Shown: positions 9,563-19,127, counted from the first letter of the stretch. The stretch: 64,000 bases of DNA from Flavobacterium tagetis (GCF_016735615.1 NZ_JAERSF010000001.1:1504899-1568898), one strand, 5' to 3'. Translations and numbers: made by a program. Notes: a model not told the origin generated them from the sequence alone.

Positions 9563-9937
9563 ATGTCAGATTTTTTGCAAAATTTTCAAAACGATTTAAA
9601 AGAAAATATTAACGGATTTATTGCTGTTTCGGTTACAGAAGTTGAAACAGGAATGTCTTACTGTTCTTTAACAGTAAAATCTGATTTTGATCCAGAATTG
9701 GCTTCGGCTTATAATTTAGAAGTTGTAAAAGCTAAATTAAATGCGCTTAGAGCTCTAGGATTAAATCAGAAAATTAATGACATTTTAATTACGCTAACAG
9801 ATCAGATTCATATAATTGATGTTTCTGAAGATGGTAGATACTTTATCTACTTGGCGGTAGATTCTACTAAAGCAAATCTTGGCTTAACAAGAGCGACTTT
9901 ATCTAAATACAAGAAAGACATTACTTCAAAGTTATAA
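9563..9937 (+). CDS. Small Roadblock/LC7-like protein B
   Basis: 124 aa, cytosolic. It resembles the preceding gene in architecture but not closely in sequence: INGFIAVSVTEVETGMSYCSLTV, a helix (ASAYNLEVVKAKLNALRALG), ILITLTDQIHIIDVSEDGRYFIYLAVD, then ANLGLTRATLSKYKKDI. The ANLGLTR segment is like the end of Roadblock domains. Gene order and spacing indicate co-transcription with the preceding gene. The terminator at 9963 closes the unit. Function is unknown; a scaffold or regulator role is inferred from the fold. Confidence 0.6.
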   Translation: MSDFLQNFQNDLKENINGFIAVSVTEVETGMSYCSLTVKSDFDPELASAYNLEVVKAKLNALRALGLNQKINDILITLTDQIHIIDVSEDGRYFIYLAVDSTKANLGLTRATLSKYKKDITSKL

Positions 9938-9962
9938 CGATATTTTGCCCCCAAGAATGAGA

Positions 9963-10002
9963 AAAAGGCTGTTTCAACCCTAGGTTAGAAATGGCCTTTT
10001 TT
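9963..10002 (+). terminator. Terminator after the Roadblock-like pair
   Basis: AAAAGGCTGTTTC pairs, with two imperfect positions, with GAAATGGCCTTTT, followed by T residues. It also serves the convergent hydrolase gene. Confidence 0.7.
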
Positions 10003-10021
10003 GATTTGGTGCTTTCGATTT

Positions 10022-10819
10022 TTATTCAAAGAAATTTAGTAAAATAGCTTTTAAAGCTTCTTCGTTTTCGATTTGACTCATGTGTCCGTCTTCAAAAGAA
10101 ACCAATTCAGCTGTGGTGTCTTCTATTTGAGAAAGGCTTTCCTCATAATTTAAAACAGGGTCTTTTTTTCCTAAAATCAATAAAACAGGAAAACGGTTTT
10201 CTTTTAATAGCCATTCTCTATCTTCTCTGATTTTCATTCCTTCCTGAGAAGCTATAATTCCTTGCAAAGGCGTTTTTAAAGCTTCTGTTTTTACTTTTTC
10301 AATTTCTTCAGCTAGTCTCGTTCTGTTGTTTTCGCTGAATAAATTTGCAACTGCCAGACTCACAAAACTTACATAATTCTGTTTTACAGCTTTAATTGCA
10401 CGGGTTCTATTTGTTTTTTTTTCTTCACTGTCTTCTTTAGAAGTGGAGTTTAGTAAAACCAGTTTTTGAATTTTTTCTGGATATAATTCGGCGAAAGCCA
10501 AACCGACATAACCACCCATTGAATGTCCAGCAATTATGGCTTTTTCGATTTTTAAATGCTCCAAAACTTCATTCACGGCATTGGCATTGTCTTCCATTTT
10601 GTGAACATAACCTAAACAGTCAGATTCGCCATGACCCAATAAGTCGATTGTTACAACGCGATATTTTTCTGAAAACAAGTCAGCATATTCTAGCCACATT
10701 TTTTTGTTTTCAAGAAAGCCGTGAAGTAAAACGATTGTTCTTCCTTTTCCCGTATCAGAATAGGAGATTTTGGTGTTTTTGTAAAGAGTATAATTCAAAA
10801 CGGATATTTTATACTGCAA
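10022..10819 (-). CDS. Alpha/beta hydrolase
   Basis: 265 aa. Alpha/beta hydrolase fold with the HG motif VLLHGFLENKKMW (oxyanion region), nucleophile elbow AGHSMGGYVG (Ser), acid in ILGKKDPVLNY and a C-terminal histidine in FEDGHMSQIE. There is no signal peptide, so it is cytosolic. It starts 7 bases after the stop of the ECF sigma factor gene, so the two are probably one transcript. Substrate unknown; MenH-like or esterase-like enzymes share these motifs. Confidence 0.85.
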   Translation of the reverse strand: MQYKISVLNYTLYKNTKISYSDTGKGRTIVLLHGFLENKKMWLEYADLFSEKYRVVTIDLLGHGESDCLGYVHKMEDNANAVNEVLEHLKIEKAIIAGHSMGGYVGLAFAELYPEKIQKLVLLNSTSKEDSEEKKTNRTRAIKAVKQNYVSFVSLAVANLFSENNRTRLAEEIEKVKTEALKTPLQGIIASQEGMKIREDREWLLKENRFPVLLILGKKDPVLNYEESLSQIEDTTAELVSFEDGHMSQIENEEALKAILLNFFE

Positions 10820-10826
10820 AAATAAG

Positions 10827-11366
10827 CTATTTTATAAGCCAGATGAAATATAAAATAAGATTTAAATGAGAAGTTTTTTGTGATTCTCTTAAAGAAGCGT
10901 ATGCTCTTTTCATTTGAGTTTTTACCGTATTTATAGAGATATTCTGGTCTTCTGCAATTTCTGCGTAGCTAAGTCCTTCAACAACATGAGATATGAAAAT
11001 TTCTCTTCTGGCTTGTGGAATCTTTTCGACTAGAGTCTGAATTTGTGGTTTTTTGTTTTCCTCTATGTTTTCAAATACAATTTGTTCTTCAGATTTTGGA
11101 ATAACAATTTTTTTGGTTTGAAGGCTGATTGTTTTGTGTTTTTCTAAATATTGTAGACTTAAATTTTTTATTGCTTTTGATCCATAAGCTTTAAATGAAA
11201 CAGTAAAATTTAGTTCTTCTTTTTCCCATAAATAAATAAAAAAATCTTGAACAATATCATTCGCAACATCTTTGTCTTTGACTATGTTGAAAGAAGTCAA
11301 AGAGAAAAAGACAAAATGTTCTTTGTATAGGGCTTCAAATATTTTTAAATCTTTATGATTTAACAT
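10827..11366 (-). CDS. ECF-type RNA polymerase sigma factor
   Basis: 179 aa. Region 2 is visible as FEALYKEHFVFFSLTSFNIVKDKDVANDIVQDFFIYLWE and region 4 as a helix-turn-helix near GLSYAEIAEDQNISINTVKTQMKRAYASLRE. This is the Bacteroidota FecI-like group that partners with FecR anti-sigma factors. The fecR gene here is divergent (start 11534), not downstream in the same direction as in the usual arrangement. It probably drives the fecR-susC-susD unit and perhaps its own operon with the downstream hydrolase. Confidence 0.9.
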   Translation of the reverse strand: MLNHKDLKIFEALYKEHFVFFSLTSFNIVKDKDVANDIVQDFFIYLWEKEELNFTVSFKAYGSKAIKNLSLQYLEKHKTISLQTKKIVIPKSEEQIVFENIEENKKPQIQTLVEKIPQARREIFISHVVEGLSYAEIAEDQNISINTVKTQMKRAYASLRESQKTSHLNLILYFIWLIK

Positions 11367-11410
11367 TAAAAAAAATGATATTTATTGTTTTGTAATGGAT
11401 TACACAGTGC

Positions 11411-11418
11411 CAAATGTA
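11411..11418 (-). promoter_or_regulatory. -7 box upstream of the sigma factor gene
   Basis: On the minus strand TACATTTG, matching TAnnTTTG, about 45 bases before the start codon. No TTG is found at the expected distance. Confidence 0.45.
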
Positions 11419-11533
11419 AAATAAAAACTTAATTTTTTTTCATAATGTGTAAAAAAAATCAAAAAATATTGATTTGTTGTCACCCTAAAAAACTTTTTTT
11501 CTAACATAATAAAAACCACTATATAAAAAACAA

Positions 11534-12667
11534 ATGACTCCAAATTCAAAATTGATTAATGTCCTAAAGGAAATAAGGTCTGAAGGAAACTTTGATGCGT
11601 CTAAAATAGCGTCATTGTCTCGGGAAGATCAAGAATTAATACAAAATCTTCAGGATAATGGCTTGCTCGAAGAAGCGCTATTGTATGTAGAATCTATGGA
11701 TGTAGATGAAAACTGGGAAGAATTAAAAGAAAAATTAAATATAAATAAAAAGACAGTTGTAATAAATTGGAGAAGTATTTTTCAGTATGCAGCGATTTTC
11801 TTGTGTGTGTGCGGGTTGGTTTATCTTTTCCAATATAAAAACGGTAAACAAAATGAAATTAAAATTCCTTCAGATGCAATTCAGTTGGTTTTAGAGAATG
11901 GAGATATTCAAGTTTTAAGTCCAAATGGCGAACAGCAAATAATTAAAAAAGATGGAGAAGTTGTTGCATCTCAAAAGGATAATGAAATTAATTATAAATC
12001 GGGTAATTCGATAAATAGATTGGTTTACAACGAAATTAAAATTCCATACGGAAAAACTTTTAAGATAACACTTTCTGATGGCACAATTGTAAATATGAAC
12101 GCTGGCTCTTCTTTACAATATCCTGTTCAATTTATAAAAGGACATAAAAGAGAAGTTGTTTTAGATGGCGAAGCTTTTTTTGATGTTGCAAAAGATAAAG
12201 CGCATCCATTTATTGTAAAGACAAGAGGTATTGATGTAAAGGTTTTAGGAACGAAATTTAATGTTAGCTCTTATAAGGAAGATATCGATATCAATACTGT
12301 TTTGGTTGAAGGTTTGGTTAGCTTATCTGATAAAACCAATAAAAAAGCAATGCTTGTTCCTGGCGAAAAAGGATCTTGGAATAGTAATAATCCAGAAATA
12401 GCTGTCAACAAAGTTGATACTCGTTTTTATACGGAATGGATAAATGGAGAAATTGTTTTTAGAAAAACTGCTTTTAGAGATATCATAATAAAACTGGAAA
12501 GGACTTATGGCGTTACGATTGAAAATAGCAGGAAAGATATTTTAGATAAAAAATTTAATGCCAGTTTCAATAAAAATATTGAAAGTATAGAAAAGGTGTT
12601 GGAAACAATGAGCAAAATTCAAGGCTTTACTTATAAAAAAGAGGGAAAGCTTATAAAAATATACTAA
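11534..12667 (+). CDS. FecR-family anti-sigma factor
   Basis: 377 aa. It has a cytosolic N-terminal part (1-75), one membrane helix (IFQYAAIFLCVCGLVYLF, about residues 83-100), then a periplasmic FecR domain (KIPYGKTFKITLSDGTIVNMNAGSSLQYP ... GEAFFDVAKDKAHPFIVKT ... VKVLGTKFNV) and a C-terminal DUF4974-like segment (EIVFRKTAFRDIIIKLERTYGV). It holds the sigma factor until the SusC-like receptor signals substrate. It is followed by susC and susD. Confidence 0.93.
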   Translation: MTPNSKLINVLKEIRSEGNFDASKIASLSREDQELIQNLQDNGLLEEALLYVESMDVDENWEELKEKLNINKKTVVINWRSIFQYAAIFLCVCGLVYLFQYKNGKQNEIKIPSDAIQLVLENGDIQVLSPNGEQQIIKKDGEVVASQKDNEINYKSGNSINRLVYNEIKIPYGKTFKITLSDGTIVNMNAGSSLQYPVQFIKGHKREVVLDGEAFFDVAKDKAHPFIVKTRGIDVKVLGTKFNVSSYKEDIDINTVLVEGLVSLSDKTNKKAMLVPGEKGSWNSNNPEIAVNKVDTRFYTEWINGEIVFRKTAFRDIIIKLERTYGVTIENSRKDILDKKFNASFNKNIESIEKVLETMSKIQGFTYKKEGKLIKIY

Positions 12668-12744
12668 CTACCTAATTTACTAACCAACAAAACCAATTTT
12701 TTATGAAGTGAAAATGTAATTCTTTTTGAGAAATGCAAGAAAGA

Positions 12745-12777
12745 AAATCGGAAAATAGGACGAGTATTTCCCGATTT
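12745..12777 (+). other. Stem-loop between fecR and susC
   Basis: AAATCGGAAAATA (12745-12757) and TATTTCCCGATTT (12765-12777) form a 13-bp stem with one mismatch and a 7-base loop. There is no long T-run after it. It may be an mRNA processing or stability element that changes the fecR:susC ratio, or an operator. The role is inferred. Confidence 0.5.
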
Positions 12778-12834
12778 AGTATTGTGTTTTAAACGACGTA
12801 TCGAAATTAAATCATTTAAAATCAATCCAAAATT

Positions 12835-15800
12835 ATGAAAAAAATAATTAAGAGGAATTGGCTTACTCGCTATTTGCCTAATATTAGCCTTAGAATGAAA
12901 TTAACCACACTTTTTTTGATGCTTTCTTTGATGAGAATTCAAGCAGGTGTCTATTCGCAAAATACAAAGTTGACATTAAATTTAAATAATGCCCCTGTTG
13001 AGAAGCTGTTTAACAAAGTGGAATCTGTTTCAGAATATAGATTTCTTTTTGAAAGCAGTGCAATTGACCTAAACAGAAAGGTGACTATTAATGTCAAGAA
13101 AAAAGGAATAACCGAAATACTGAAAGAGATATTTGAAGATACCGATATATCCTATAGCATAAACGATCGCCAGATTATATTGGTAAAGAAAAAACAGCAA
13201 GTAAATCTGGAAGATAAGCATGCTGTTGAGAAGATATTAGTTGAGCAAGGCATTGAAGTCACGGGAGTAGTAACCGATTCGAAAAATTTGCCGATTCCAG
13301 CGGCCAATGTTATAGAAAAAGGAACTACTAATGGAGTGCAAACCGATTTGGACGGAAAGTTTACCATTCGCGTAAGCGGACCAAATAGTGTTTTAGTTTT
13401 TTCTTTTATCGGATTTGAGAATAAAGAGGTTACAGTTGGTCAAAGCAAGTCTTTGAGTGTAATTCTAAACGAACAAAATTCTGCATTAAATGAAGTTGTT
13501 GTTGTAGGGTATGGATCGGTAAAGAAAAAAGATTTGACAGGAGCTGTGGCAACCGTAAAATCATCTGATATTTTGTTGAGCCCTGTGGCTAGTCCCATGG
13601 AAGCACTTCAGGGAAGAGTTTCTGGTTTGGATATCCAGCGTGGATCGGGTCAAGCAGGAACTTCTCCAAAAGTATTGGTGCGAGGAAATAGATCTTTGAC
13701 TGCTAGTCAGGATCCGCTATATATTATTGATGGGATTCCTTCAAGTATAGATAATTTGAATACGAATGATATTGAGACTATTGATGTTTTAAAAGATGCG
13801 TCGTCTACGGCAATATACGGTTCTTCTGGTGCGAACGGAGTTATTGTTGTGACTACTAAAAAAGCAAAAGCTGGAAAAACACAAATAGATTTTAATAGCT
13901 ATTTTGGATTGAATGGTTTCTCCTCTTTTCCTGCTCCACTTACAGGAGATAAATGGTTGAATTATAAACGAGATAAATTTTATTTAGATAATGGTTACGA
14001 AGCAACAAGTTTAACCGATTTAGGTTTGAATGCAGCAGCTGTAGCCGCAATTGAAAAAGGACAATATGTAAACTGGATTGATGAAAGTTTGCAAGTAGGC
14101 ATTCAGCAAAATCATAATCTTTTTATGAGAGGCGGATCGGAAAAAGTGCAGGGGTATTTCTCTTTAGGATATGTCGGAGAAGAAGGGATTTATCAAAACG
14201 ATAAAATGAAGAGTTTTAATTCTAGAGGAGGAATTGATTTAAAGTTCAGCGATAAATTTAAAACCGGTTTTCAGTTGATTTTAAACTATAAAAGCGGAAG
14301 CACTACAAACAGTAGAATTAATAAAGCTTATGGTGTTTATCCGTTAGGAGTGCCTTATGATCAAGAGGGTATTGTAAATCTTTATCCATTAGAAGGAGAT
14401 CCAAATAATATTAGCATTTTGGCAAATAATTATCCAGGAGCTTTTGCTAATGAATCTATCGGCTATAATGTTCAATTTAATCCCTATCTCGAAATTGAAT
14501 TCGCTAAAAACTTCAAGCTTAGATCTAACTTAGGAACTAAATTTTCAGGAGGCAGAGCAGGTACTTTCCAAAACAAAAACTCATACAATTTGCTATCTGA
14601 GGGAAGAACAGCAAGCGAAGCGACATACAACATGACTTTGGCTTACAGCTATATTTGGGAAAATATATTGAACTATAATTTTAAAGCGGGAAAAGACCAC
14701 GATTTTACTTTGACAGGAATTACTTCATGGGCCGATAATAGATCTGAAGGCACTTACATGGGAGGGAATGGAATCGATTACGATGATTTCTTGTTTTACA
14801 ATATGGGAGCGGTTAAAAATCTGACTACTAGAATGAATACCTATAGTCAGTTTAATAGAATGTCATTTGCTGGACGTATTAATTATAGTTTTAAAGGAAA
14901 ATATCTTTTCCAATTAACCAATAGGTGGGATGGAGTTTCTCCTCTGGCAGAAGGGAATAAATGGTCGTCTTTTCCTTCGGCATCTGTTGCTTGGCGCATT
15001 AGCGACGAAAGCTTTATGCAAGGAACGAGTTCATGGTTAAATAATTTAAAACTAAGATTGGGTTATGGAGTTTCGGGATCGGCAAATATTGATCCGTATT
15101 CTAGTTTGACTCGTACTTCGACTAAAACAAGCAGTCTTTCTCTGGGTGGCGGTACAGCCTTGCCAATGTACGTACCAACAGAACATATTTCAAACCCAGA
15201 TTTAACATGGGAGCGTTCTACAAATACTAATTTAGGTTTGGATGTTTCGGTTTTACGAAATAGAATTGATCTTGTTGCTGAATATTATTGGACACAGACT
15301 GATGGTATTTTATGGGATCGCCGTTTACCTACAAGTTCAGGAGGTTATGATGCAAAAACACCTTATAAAAAGACGTCTAATATTGCGACTTCTAAAAATG
15401 AAGGATTCGAATTGTCCATAAACACTAAAAATATTGAGACTGAAAATTTCAAATGGAGCACTTCATTTACCTATACGCATGCCAAAGAAAAGTTGACGAA
15501 TATTGATTTGGGAAGTCTTAGCGTTAGCCAGTTGATTTCTGAAGGTCTTTTCATCGGACAAACTCCAGCAGCAGGAGGAGTTTTTTATGATTATAAGAAA
15601 ATAGGAATCTGGCAATTAGGACAAGAAGAAGAAGCGGCATTGTATGGAGCTAAACCTGGAGATATTAAACTGCAAACTGTACCGCAAGTTGATGCTAATG
15701 GAGTATCAGATAACGGAGTGCACGTTTATTCTACAAAAGACAGAATGATTGTTGGAAACAATGTTCCAGATTACTTCTTCGGTTTGCAAAACACATTCAA

Positions 15801-16221
15801 ATATAAGAATTTTGATTTCACAGTATTTGTAAATGGTAGATACGGCGGTATGATGCGTGCGCAAGTATTAGGATATTGGAACAAAGAAGCACAACCGTCT
15901 ACCTACGATTATTGGACACAAGATAATCCGACAAATGATTTTCCGAGACCAGGAGGTACCTTCAACACACAATTTCAATCTTCATTAGAACTTGTAGACG
16001 CATCTTATATAAAAATCAAGAATCTTACAATTGGCTATTCTATGCCTGAGGATTTTCTTAAGAAAAGTGGTTTAAATAATTTGAGACTTTATTTAACTGC
16101 TTACAATCCTTTTGTTTTTAGCCGAAGCCATTTATTAAAAGATGTTGATCCAGAAAACGGAGGTTCAGATTCATTCCCATTATTTAAACAAGTTATTTTC
16201 GGTCTTAATTTATCATTATAG
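12835..16221 (+). CDS. SusC/RagA-family TonB-dependent outer-membrane transporter with STN signalling domain
   Basis: 1128 aa. After the signal sequence comes an STN domain (about 45-115: VEKLFNKVESVSEYRFLFESS, KGITEILKEIF), a carboxypeptidase-D-like domain (GVVTDSKNLPIPAANVIEKG), the SusC box (NEVVVVGYGSVKKKDLTGAV), a plug (DPLYIIDGIPSSIDNLN) and a large barrel ending in a C-terminal aromatic-rich strand. The STN domain fits signalling to the FecR protein encoded upstream. It imports a ligand captured by the SusD-like lipoprotein. The substrate is not inferable; no glycoside hydrolase or SusE-like gene follows. Confidence 0.96.
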   Translation: MKKIIKRNWLTRYLPNISLRMKLTTLFLMLSLMRIQAGVYSQNTKLTLNLNNAPVEKLFNKVESVSEYRFLFESSAIDLNRKVTINVKKKGITEILKEIFEDTDISYSINDRQIILVKKKQQVNLEDKHAVEKILVEQGIEVTGVVTDSKNLPIPAANVIEKGTTNGVQTDLDGKFTIRVSGPNSVLVFSFIGFENKEVTVGQSKSLSVILNEQNSALNEVVVVGYGSVKKKDLTGAVATVKSSDILLSPVASPMEALQGRVSGLDIQRGSGQAGTSPKVLVRGNRSLTASQDPLYIIDGIPSSIDNLNTNDIETIDVLKDASSTAIYGSSGANGVIVVTTKKAKAGKTQIDFNSYFGLNGFSSFPAPLTGDKWLNYKRDKFYLDNGYEATSLTDLGLNAAAVAAIEKGQYVNWIDESLQVGIQQNHNLFMRGGSEKVQGYFSLGYVGEEGIYQNDKMKSFNSRGGIDLKFSDKFKTGFQLILNYKSGSTTNSRINKAYGVYPLGVPYDQEGIVNLYPLEGDPNNISILANNYPGAFANESIGYNVQFNPYLEIEFAKNFKLRSNLGTKFSGGRAGTFQNKNSYNLLSEGRTASEATYNMTLAYSYIWENILNYNFKAGKDHDFTLTGITSWADNRSEGTYMGGNGIDYDDFLFYNMGAVKNLTTRMNTYSQFNRMSFAGRINYSFKGKYLFQLTNRWDGVSPLAEGNKWSSFPSASVAWRISDESFMQGTSSWLNNLKLRLGYGVSGSANIDPYSSLTRTSTKTSSLSLGGGTALPMYVPTEHISNPDLTWERSTNTNLGLDVSVLRNRIDLVAEYYWTQTDGILWDRRLPTSSGGYDAKTPYKKTSNIATSKNEGFELSINTKNIETENFKWSTSFTYTHAKEKLTNIDLGSLSVSQLISEGLFIGQTPAAGGVFYDYKKIGIWQLGQEEEAALYGAKPGDIKLQTVPQVDANGVSDNGVHVYSTKDRMIVGNNVPDYFFGLQNTFKYKNFDFTVFVNGRYGGMMRAQVLGYWNKEAQPSTYDYWTQDNPTNDFPRPGGTFNTQFQSSLELVDASYIKIKNLTIGYSMPEDFLKKSGLNNLRLYLTAYNPFVFSRSHLLKDVDPENGGSDSFPLFKQVIFGLNLSL

Positions 16222-16225
16222 TAAT

Positions 16226-18082
16226 ATGAAAAAGTATATAAAATTAAAAACAGTCATTTTAATGGTTTTTCTGGTTGGTTTCATTCAATCATGCAGTTTA
16301 GATGAAAAAAACTTGACAACTGTTTCTTTGGATAAATCATACGGCGAAAGAGCAGGATTTGAAGGATTAATTAATAGTTGTTATGAAAATCTATATTTCT
16401 TACATGGAAAAGTCGATTACATAGCGCCAACAGAAGCAGGAACGGATTCTTGGGAAAATGTGAGCACAAGCGGAATAGGTTATGCGCAATATACAAGTCA
16501 GTTAAACCCAGACGACGGAAATATTAAAGTGATTTGGGGGACTTCTTATGCTACTATAAATCTTTGCAACACGGCAATTTATTATTCTAAAGATGTAAAA
16601 GGTTATTCTTCTGCCGATGAAATGAATGTGAAATTGGCAGAGGCTTATTTTCTGAGAGCATTTTGCAATTTTATATTAGTAGAACAATTTGGAGGCGTAG
16701 TTTTAAGAACAAAATCATCTATTATTGAAGGAGCAGATAATGCACCTGTGCGCAGTTCTGAAAAAGAATTTTACGATTTAATTATAGAAGATTTAAAATT
16801 TGCCTGTACTCATCTTCCAATTCAGCAGACACTACAAGGACGAGCGGCTAAGAAAGCGGCTTATGGTTTATTGGCAAAAGTTTATTTGCAAAGAACAAGA
16901 TTAGGCGATGTTGCAGAGTATTCTAAATTGGCTTTAGATACTGCCGAGGAATTAATCAATAATGCAGCAAAATATAATACAGCCTTATATTTAAGTGATA
17001 ATACAGCTTCTGGATTTAAGAAATTGTGGGACGGTAACAACAATAAGAAAAATACAGAATTTTTGTTTACTCAAGGAATTGATCCCGGAGGTCTAAATCC
17101 TGAAGGGTTTAATAGAGGAAGAACAAGACAATATTATTTGCCAGATTTAGCCACAAGAGGAGCAGAGTGGGGTGCAGGGGCAACTAGTATTTTATACGGA
17201 AGAGCAAATAGCCGTATGCTAAAACCAAGTAAATATTTATTGACAGAAGTGTTTTCACCAGTGCCATCGCCAGCAGATACTCGTTTTGCAGAAACATTTA
17301 CATTTAAATTTTATGCCGCAGCCAATAAAACAATTACGCAAGCAATGGCTACTGCTTACAAAAAAGATGCTTCGGTTGTTGGATACACTATTAAAAACAC
17401 TTTGGCACAGGCACTTCCATCGGTTAATTTTTATTCTCAAAAAATAGAAGAACAAATTAATATGAATAATAATGAAGGTTTGTCTGTGTTTACTCCTAAT
17501 TGGAATATTGATCCTGTCGCTAAAAGTAAAATGCCAATGCTAGTTGTTGATCCAAGTGATCTTTTCGAACCTGGAACAAATAAATATAAAGATCCAGCAA
17601 TGTATCCAAATGACCCGAATTTGATCAATATGTTTCCAGCAATGCGAAAATTTTCTGCTGCATTGTATTGTCAAAGCAATCAGTATTGGTTGGGAGATAT
17701 TCCCATTATTCGTTTGGGAGAAATTTATTTGGTTGCAGCGGAAGCAGCTATTTTAAGTGATAATCAAACTAAAGCATTGGCTTATGTGAATACTTTAAGA
17801 AAAAGAGCCGCTATAACTTCAAGAGAAAATGAAATGTTAGTGACAAGTGCAGACATGAATATTGATTTTATTTTAAAAGAAAGAGCAAGGGAGTTATCTG
17901 GCGAGCACACAAGATGGACCGATCTTAAACGCACTGGAAGACTAAATAAAACATATTTAGATCAAACTAACCCAATTGCAGGAGCAAATTTTGTAAACGA
18001 AAAACATACCGTTAGACCAATTCCAAGATCATTTTTGGATGCAATTTCAAATTCGAAAGAGTTTGGTACTAACGGGTATTAG
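16226..18082 (+). CDS. SusD/RagB-family nutrient-binding outer-membrane lipoprotein
   Basis: 618 aa from ATG 16226, 4 bases after the susC stop; the longer frame from 16142 overlaps susC and lacks a signal peptide. Lipoprotein signal ends in GFIQSC. TPR-like helices (LAEAYFLRAFCNFILVEQFGGVVL; AAKKAAYGLLAKVYLQRTRLG) and the C-terminal SusD signature (IPIIRLGEIYLVAAEAAI; FILKERARELSGEHTRWTDLKR; RPIPRSFLDAI) are clear. It sits on the SusC barrel as a substrate-binding lid. A strong hairpin follows the gene. Confidence 0.96.
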   Translation: MKKYIKLKTVILMVFLVGFIQSCSLDEKNLTTVSLDKSYGERAGFEGLINSCYENLYFLHGKVDYIAPTEAGTDSWENVSTSGIGYAQYTSQLNPDDGNIKVIWGTSYATINLCNTAIYYSKDVKGYSSADEMNVKLAEAYFLRAFCNFILVEQFGGVVLRTKSSIIEGADNAPVRSSEKEFYDLIIEDLKFACTHLPIQQTLQGRAAKKAAYGLLAKVYLQRTRLGDVAEYSKLALDTAEELINNAAKYNTALYLSDNTASGFKKLWDGNNNKKNTEFLFTQGIDPGGLNPEGFNRGRTRQYYLPDLATRGAEWGAGATSILYGRANSRMLKPSKYLLTEVFSPVPSPADTRFAETFTFKFYAAANKTITQAMATAYKKDASVVGYTIKNTLAQALPSVNFYSQKIEEQINMNNNEGLSVFTPNWNIDPVAKSKMPMLVVDPSDLFEPGTNKYKDPAMYPNDPNLINMFPAMRKFSAALYCQSNQYWLGDIPIIRLGEIYLVAAEAAILSDNQTKALAYVNTLRKRAAITSRENEMLVTSADMNIDFILKERARELSGEHTRWTDLKRTGRLNKTYLDQTNPIAGANFVNEKHTVRPIPRSFLDAISNSKEFGTNGY

Positions 18083-18104
18083 AGCACTTTTGGTTAGGTG
18101 TTTT

Positions 18105-18134
18105 GGGCAGCTCTTTCGAGCTGCCCTTCTTTTT
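18105..18134 (+). terminator. Terminator after susD
   Basis: GGGCAGCTC, TTTC loop, GAGCTGCCC, then TTCTTTTTT: a perfect 9-bp stem. Confidence 0.9.
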
Positions 18135-18141
18135 TATAAAA

Positions 18142-18167
18142 AACGGCTTCCATTTCTGAAAGCCGTT
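18142..18167 (-). terminator. Terminator after the AIM24 family gene
   Basis: AACGGCTTcc and gaAAGCCGTT arms flank a short loop; on the minus strand the stem is followed by a T-rich run. It lies just past the end of the minus-strand gene. Confidence 0.65.
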
Positions 18168-18175
18168 CTTATAAT

Positions 18176-18979
18176 TTAAAATCGATTATCGCCATCCAAA
18201 AGATTTCCTAATCCGCCAAGAAGACTACCTTCGTCGCGGCTGTTTCCTCCAGATCTTGGTGCAGATGCAATAATGCGGTCAGCCAATCTAGAGAATGGTA
18301 GTGATTGTATGTAAACTGTTCCTGGACCTTTTAAAGTTGCATAAAATAATCCTTCACCACCAAAAATAGAATTTTTGATTCCGCCAATAAATTCAATATC
18401 GTAATCTACATCTTTTGTAAAACCAATAATGCATCCCGTATCTACTTTTAGGACTTCGCCATGACCTAATACTTTTTTGGCCATTGTTCCACCAGAATGT
18501 ACAAATGCCATTCCGTCTCCTTCAATTTTCTGCATGATAAAACCTTCACCACCAAATAAACCTCTTCCTAATTTCTGAGAAAATTCAATGCCAACAGAAA
18601 CGCCTTTAGCCGCGCATAAAAATGAACTTTTTTGACAGATAAATTTACCTTGAAATTCGGTCAAATCAATCGGAAGGATTTTTCCTGGATAAGGCGATGC
18701 AAACGAAACCTTACTTTTGGTATTGCCTTGATTTAAAAATGCTGTCATAAACAAACTTTCGCCAGTTAGAACTCTTTTGCCTGCATTTAAAAGTTTGCCA
18801 AATAAACCAGAACCTTGCTGCTGAGAACCATCACCAAATATAGTTTCCATCTGGATATTGTTTTCCATCATCATAAAGCTGCCAGCTTCGGCAATTACAA
18901 TTTCCTGTGGATCTAATTCTATTTCCACATATTGCATTTCTTCTCCAAAAATCTGATAATCTATTTCATGTGCTTGCAT
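18176..18979 (-). CDS. AIM24 / TIGR00266 family protein
   Basis: 267 aa. Glycine-rich beta-structured protein with repeated AIM24-type motifs: VEIELDPQEIVIAEAGSFMMM near the start, then GEGFIMQKIEGDGMAFVHSGG and GGEGLFYATLKGPGTVYIQSLPFSRLADRI. No signal peptide. The family is widespread but has no established bacterial function. It is a monocistronic minus-strand gene. Confidence 0.85.
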   Translation of the reverse strand: MQAHEIDYQIFGEEMQYVEIELDPQEIVIAEAGSFMMMENNIQMETIFGDGSQQQGSGLFGKLLNAGKRVLTGESLFMTAFLNQGNTKSKVSFASPYPGKILPIDLTEFQGKFICQKSSFLCAAKGVSVGIEFSQKLGRGLFGGEGFIMQKIEGDGMAFVHSGGTMAKKVLGHGEVLKVDTGCIIGFTKDVDYDIEFIGGIKNSIFGGEGLFYATLKGPGTVYIQSLPFSRLADRIIASAPRSGGNSRDEGSLLGGLGNLLDGDNRF

Positions 18980-19127
18980 AATTTCAAAATGATTTGTTTT
19001 TAAAATTAGACTAACAATGCTTTAGAATGTTACAGTTTTTAGCGTACTTCTGTGGTTTTTAAAAATATAAAACCATTTTGTTATTTTAAATTAGTCTTAA
19101 TTATGTGTTTAATTGTTTCAAATTATA

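Noticed and set aside
16142..16225. Longer SusD start overlapping susC
   Set aside because: The extension has no signal peptide, while ATG 16226 gives a clean lipoprotein signal.
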